Assembly (NCBI GenBank): GCA_025934955.1 | Contig: JAICWE010000006.1 | Location: 1-64,000 of the forward strand | Origin: Gemmatimonadales bacterium | GTDB taxonomy: Bacteria > Gemmatimonadota > Gemmatimonadetes > Gemmatimonadales > GWC2-71-9 | Direction of reading: 5' to 3' | Length of the DNA: 64,000 nt | Shown: in pieces, positions 60,751-64,000 of the stretch | Layout of the letters: each line of letters starts with the position of its first letter | How positions within the stretch are numbered: position 1 is the first letter of the stretch | The notes under the pieces: generated by a model | Database searches by the model: none | Told to the model about the DNA's origin: nothing | What the model saw: the letters and a program-made list of their open reading frames with translations, nothing else | Position numbers and translations under genes: made by a program

Positions 60751-62061
60751 TCACGTTCCAGGTCGAGTGTCGATGCCCGTCTGAAGCTCGGCGACGACGG
60801 CGGCGCGCGGGACGGCGCGTTGCTGCTTGGCGGCGAGGTCCTTGACCATCACCTCGCCGCGCGCGCGGTCGTCCGGGCCGATGACGACGGCGATGCGCGC
60901 GTTGCGCGCATCGGCCAGCTTGAGCTGCTTCCCCACCGCCTGCAGGTTGAGCGCGTACTCCGTCCGGAGGCCGGCGTCGCGCAGCTCGTGCGCCAGGGCG
61001 AGCACGTGCGGCACGTCGTCCCCGGTGATCGCGGCGACGAAGACGTCGATGCTCGCCGTGCCGCTCGGTACCAGGCCGCGCTCCTTCAGCAGCTCTCCCA
61101 GGACCACGTCGCCCATGCCGAAGCCGAGCGCCGGAAGATCCACGCCGCCGAGGCTCAGCAGCAGATTGTCGTAACGGCCGCCACCGCAGATCGCCCGCAG
61201 CGTGCGGCTCGCGTCGAACAGCTCGAAGACCGTGCCGGTGTAGTACGCCAGGCCGCGAACGATCGTCAGATCCACGTCCACGAAGCCGCCCAGCCCCATC
61301 GCGTCGAGTGCCGCCAGCGTACGACGCAGCGGCGCGCCTGCCTCGGCGCCGCCGGGGACGCCCTCGAGTGCCGCGGCGAGTGCCGGCGCGCCACGGATCG
61401 CCGCCGTCTCGAACACTCCGTCCGCCGCCGCGGCGTCGATCCCGCCTGCCGCGAGCTGCGCCGTGAGCTCCTCGCGCCGGCTCCGCTCCAGCTTGTCAAC
61501 CGCGGCGTACGCCGCCGGAAGCTGCGCCTCGGTGACACCGCCGCCGAGCAGCAAGGCGTTGAGCACCCGCCGGTCGCTCACCCGCACCCGCACGTCGCGC
61601 TCGGTCAGTCCGAAGGCGCGCATGATGTCCACCGCGAGCGCAATCAGCTCCGCATCGCCCTCCGGTCCCGGCTCGCCGATCAGGTCGCAGTTGAGCTGGA
61701 AGTGCTCCCGCAGCCGGCCGCGCTGGTGCCGCTCGTAGCGGAAGAGTTGCGGCACGGAGAACCACCGGATCGGCTTGCGGAGCCCGTTGGCCCGCGCGGC
61801 GACCATGCGCGCCAGCGTCGGCGTCATCTCCGGCCGCAGCGACACCTCGCGCCCGCCCTTGTCCACGAAGCCGTAAAGCTGGCCGGCGATCTCGGGGCCG
61901 CTCTTTGCCGTGTAGAGCTCCAGCGGCTCCAGCGGCGGCCCATCGTACTCCTCGAAGCCGTAACGCGCCGCGACCTCCCGCCAGACGCGGAAGATGTGGG
62001 CGCGCAGCAGGAACTCGTCGGGGTAGAAGTCGCGGAAGCCCGGAAGGGCCTGGGAGGGCAT
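60751..62061 (-). CDS. hisS: Histidyl-tRNA synthetase
   Basis: ALPGFRDFYPDEFLLRAHIFRVWREVAARYGFEEYDGPPLEPLELY, VSLRPEMTPTLARMVA, RYERHQRGRLREHFQLNCDLIG, GLAYYTGTVFELFD, AICGGGRYDNLL, PALGFGMGDVVL. Confidence 0.96.
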   Translation of the reverse strand: MPSQALPGFRDFYPDEFLLRAHIFRVWREVAARYGFEEYDGPPLEPLELYTAKSGPEIAGQLYGFVDKGGREVSLRPEMTPTLARMVAARANGLRKPIRWFSVPQLFRYERHQRGRLREHFQLNCDLIGEPGPEGDAELIALAVDIMRAFGLTERDVRVRVSDRRVLNALLLGGGVTEAQLPAAYAAVDKLERSRREELTAQLAAGGIDAAAADGVFETAAIRGAPALAAALEGVPGGAEAGAPLRRTLAALDAMGLGGFVDVDLTIVRGLAYYTGTVFELFDASRTLRAICGGGRYDNLLLSLGGVDLPALGFGMGDVVLGELLKERGLVPSGTASIDVFVAAITGDDVPHVLALAHELRDAGLRTEYALNLQAVGKQLKLADARNARIAVVIGPDDRARGEVMVKDLAAKQQRAVPRAAVVAELQTGIDTRPGT

Positions 62062-62084
62062 CGCGAGAAAATAGTCGGATTCGC

Positions 62085-63323
62085 CTACGGTTCCATCCCC
62101 AGCGCGGTCATCACGTCGCCCACCGTGTGGAACGATCCGGTCACCAGCACGGTGCCGGCGCCCTCCTGCACCGTGGACAGTGCCTCGCCAAAATCGGGCA
62201 CCAGCGTCCAGCGCGCCCGTGCCGCCGGGCGGTCCGGTGCGGCGAGCCAACGGCGCAGCCACTCGAGGTCCCAGCCGCGTCCGGCGGCGGACGGCGCGAT
62301 GGTCAGCACGCCCCGCTCCACGACCGTGTCGAGACCGACCAGCATCTCGGCCCACTCCTTGTCACCCAGAATCGAGACCAGCGCGTGCACCGGGCCCGGC
62401 GGCGGGCACGCGGTGAGGGCGGCGAGCAGCGCGCGCATGCCGTCCGGATTGTGGGCCACGTCGAACAGCCAGCGGCCGCGCCGATCCAGCCGGCCGGGCA
62501 CCCGGGCGCGGGCAAAGCCGATCGCGATCGCGTCCTGATCCGGACGCCAGCGATCCGGCAGCGCCGCGATCATCGCCTGGGCAACGGCGGCATTCCGCCG
62601 CTGATGCGGCCCGCGGAGCGCGAGTGGCCCAGGCCAGCGTGCCTCCGCCGGGACCACGCGGACGTCGGCGTGCGCGGTTCGCCGAACCCGGCGGACCGCC
62701 CGCTCCGCCTCGCGCGCCAGCACCGCGACCAGCGTCGGGTCCTCCTCGCCGATCACGAACGGCACCCCCGGCTTCGCGATCCCCGCCTTCTCGCAGGCGA
62801 TCTGCTCCAGCGTGTCGCCCAGATACTTCATGTGATCGCGGGCGATCTTGGTCACCCCGCTCACCAGCGGCGTGACGACGTTGGTGCTGTCCAGCCGCCC
62901 CCCGAGCCCCACTTCGGCCACGACGATCTCGGCGCCGCGTGCCGCGAAATCGGCAAAGGCGATCGCGGTGGATGCCTCGAAGAACGTCGCCTTGCGCGCA
63001 ATGATCAGCGGGCGGAGCCGCTCGGTCCAGGCCGCGACCGCCGCCTCCGGGATCGGCGCGCCGTCCACCGTGATGCGCTCGCGGAACGACACCAGGTGGG
63101 GCGACGTGTAGAGTCCCACGCGCCAGCCCGCCGCGAGCAGCGCCTCGGCAACCAGCGTCGAGACGCTGCCCTTCCCGTTGGTCCCGCCGATGTGCGCGAC
63201 GGGCATCAGCTGATGCGGGTCGCCCACCTCCTTGAGCAGGGCGCGCGTGGTCGCGAGCCCGAACTTGATCGAGGTCGTGCGGGGAAAGAGGAAGTCCAGC
63301 GCGTCGGTGTAGCTGAGGGCCAT
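62085..63323 (-). CDS. folC: Folylpolyglutamate synthase/dihydrofolate synthase (FolC, Mur ligase family)
   Basis: AHIGGTNGKGSVSTLVAEALLAAGWRVGLYTSPHLVSFRERITVDGAPI, GLGGRLDSTNVV, GRWLFDVAHNPDGMRALL. Confidence 0.95.
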   Translation of the reverse strand: MALSYTDALDFLFPRTTSIKFGLATTRALLKEVGDPHQLMPVAHIGGTNGKGSVSTLVAEALLAAGWRVGLYTSPHLVSFRERITVDGAPIPEAAVAAWTERLRPLIIARKATFFEASTAIAFADFAARGAEIVVAEVGLGGRLDSTNVVTPLVSGVTKIARDHMKYLGDTLEQIACEKAGIAKPGVPFVIGEEDPTLVAVLAREAERAVRRVRRTAHADVRVVPAEARWPGPLALRGPHQRRNAAVAQAMIAALPDRWRPDQDAIAIGFARARVPGRLDRRGRWLFDVAHNPDGMRALLAALTACPPPGPVHALVSILGDKEWAEMLVGLDTVVERGVLTIAPSAAGRGWDLEWLRRWLAAPDRPAARARWTLVPDFGEALSTVQEGAGTVLVTGSFHTVGDVMTALGMEP

Positions 63324-63367
63324 CCGGTCTCCGCCGCCTGCTCCGGGAGTCGTGCTCCGAAAAGTCG

Positions 63368-63399
63368 AACGCCCCGCCCGCGCGAGCGGGCGAGGCGTT
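63368..63399 (-). terminator. 14-bp stem / 4-nt loop hairpin 3' of accD, followed by T-run on minus strand
   Basis: AACGCCCCGCCCGC-GCGA-GCGGGCGAGGCGTT (one G.U-type mismatch); minus strand continues CGACTTTT. Confidence 0.7.
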
Positions 63400-63418
63400 T
63401 ACGGCCCTGCGCGTCCGC

Positions 63419-64000
<582 letters not shown>

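Overview
This 64 kb, very GC-rich window is a densely packed bacterial chromosome segment. Gene content and style suggest a Gemmatimonadota-like organism, but that is inference; no 16S is present. I support about 53 protein genes, one tmRNA and a few regulatory or terminator elements. The most notable content is a compact island at 3.9-13.5 kb that encodes nearly all dedicated serine-cycle (C1 assimilation) enzymes. The minus-strand operon is sgaA-mclA-mtkA-mtkB-hprA-ppc, with a divergent MOFRL-type glycerate 2-kinase (gck) and a shared intergenic region carrying three phased direct repeats. The SucCD-like pair looks like malate-CoA ligase (Mtk), not a TCA-cycle succinyl-CoA synthetase. Other points: a split trp cluster with a C-terminal trpF remnant and a HEAT/HD-GYP gene pair embedded between trpB and trpA; a roughly 15 kb overlapping purine/phospholipid operon (truA-htrA-purBC-psd-pssA-purSQLF-ppdK-purEK); an ssrA gene with a variant tag; a GMC/DUF1080/Gfo-Idh-MocA cluster consistent with 3-keto-sugar catabolism; and a recurrent octamer, GCCTAACG, that forces rare codons in many genes. 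No CRISPR array, prophage, transposon or tRNA gene was seen. All family calls come from reading translations and recalled family motifs; no database search was run.
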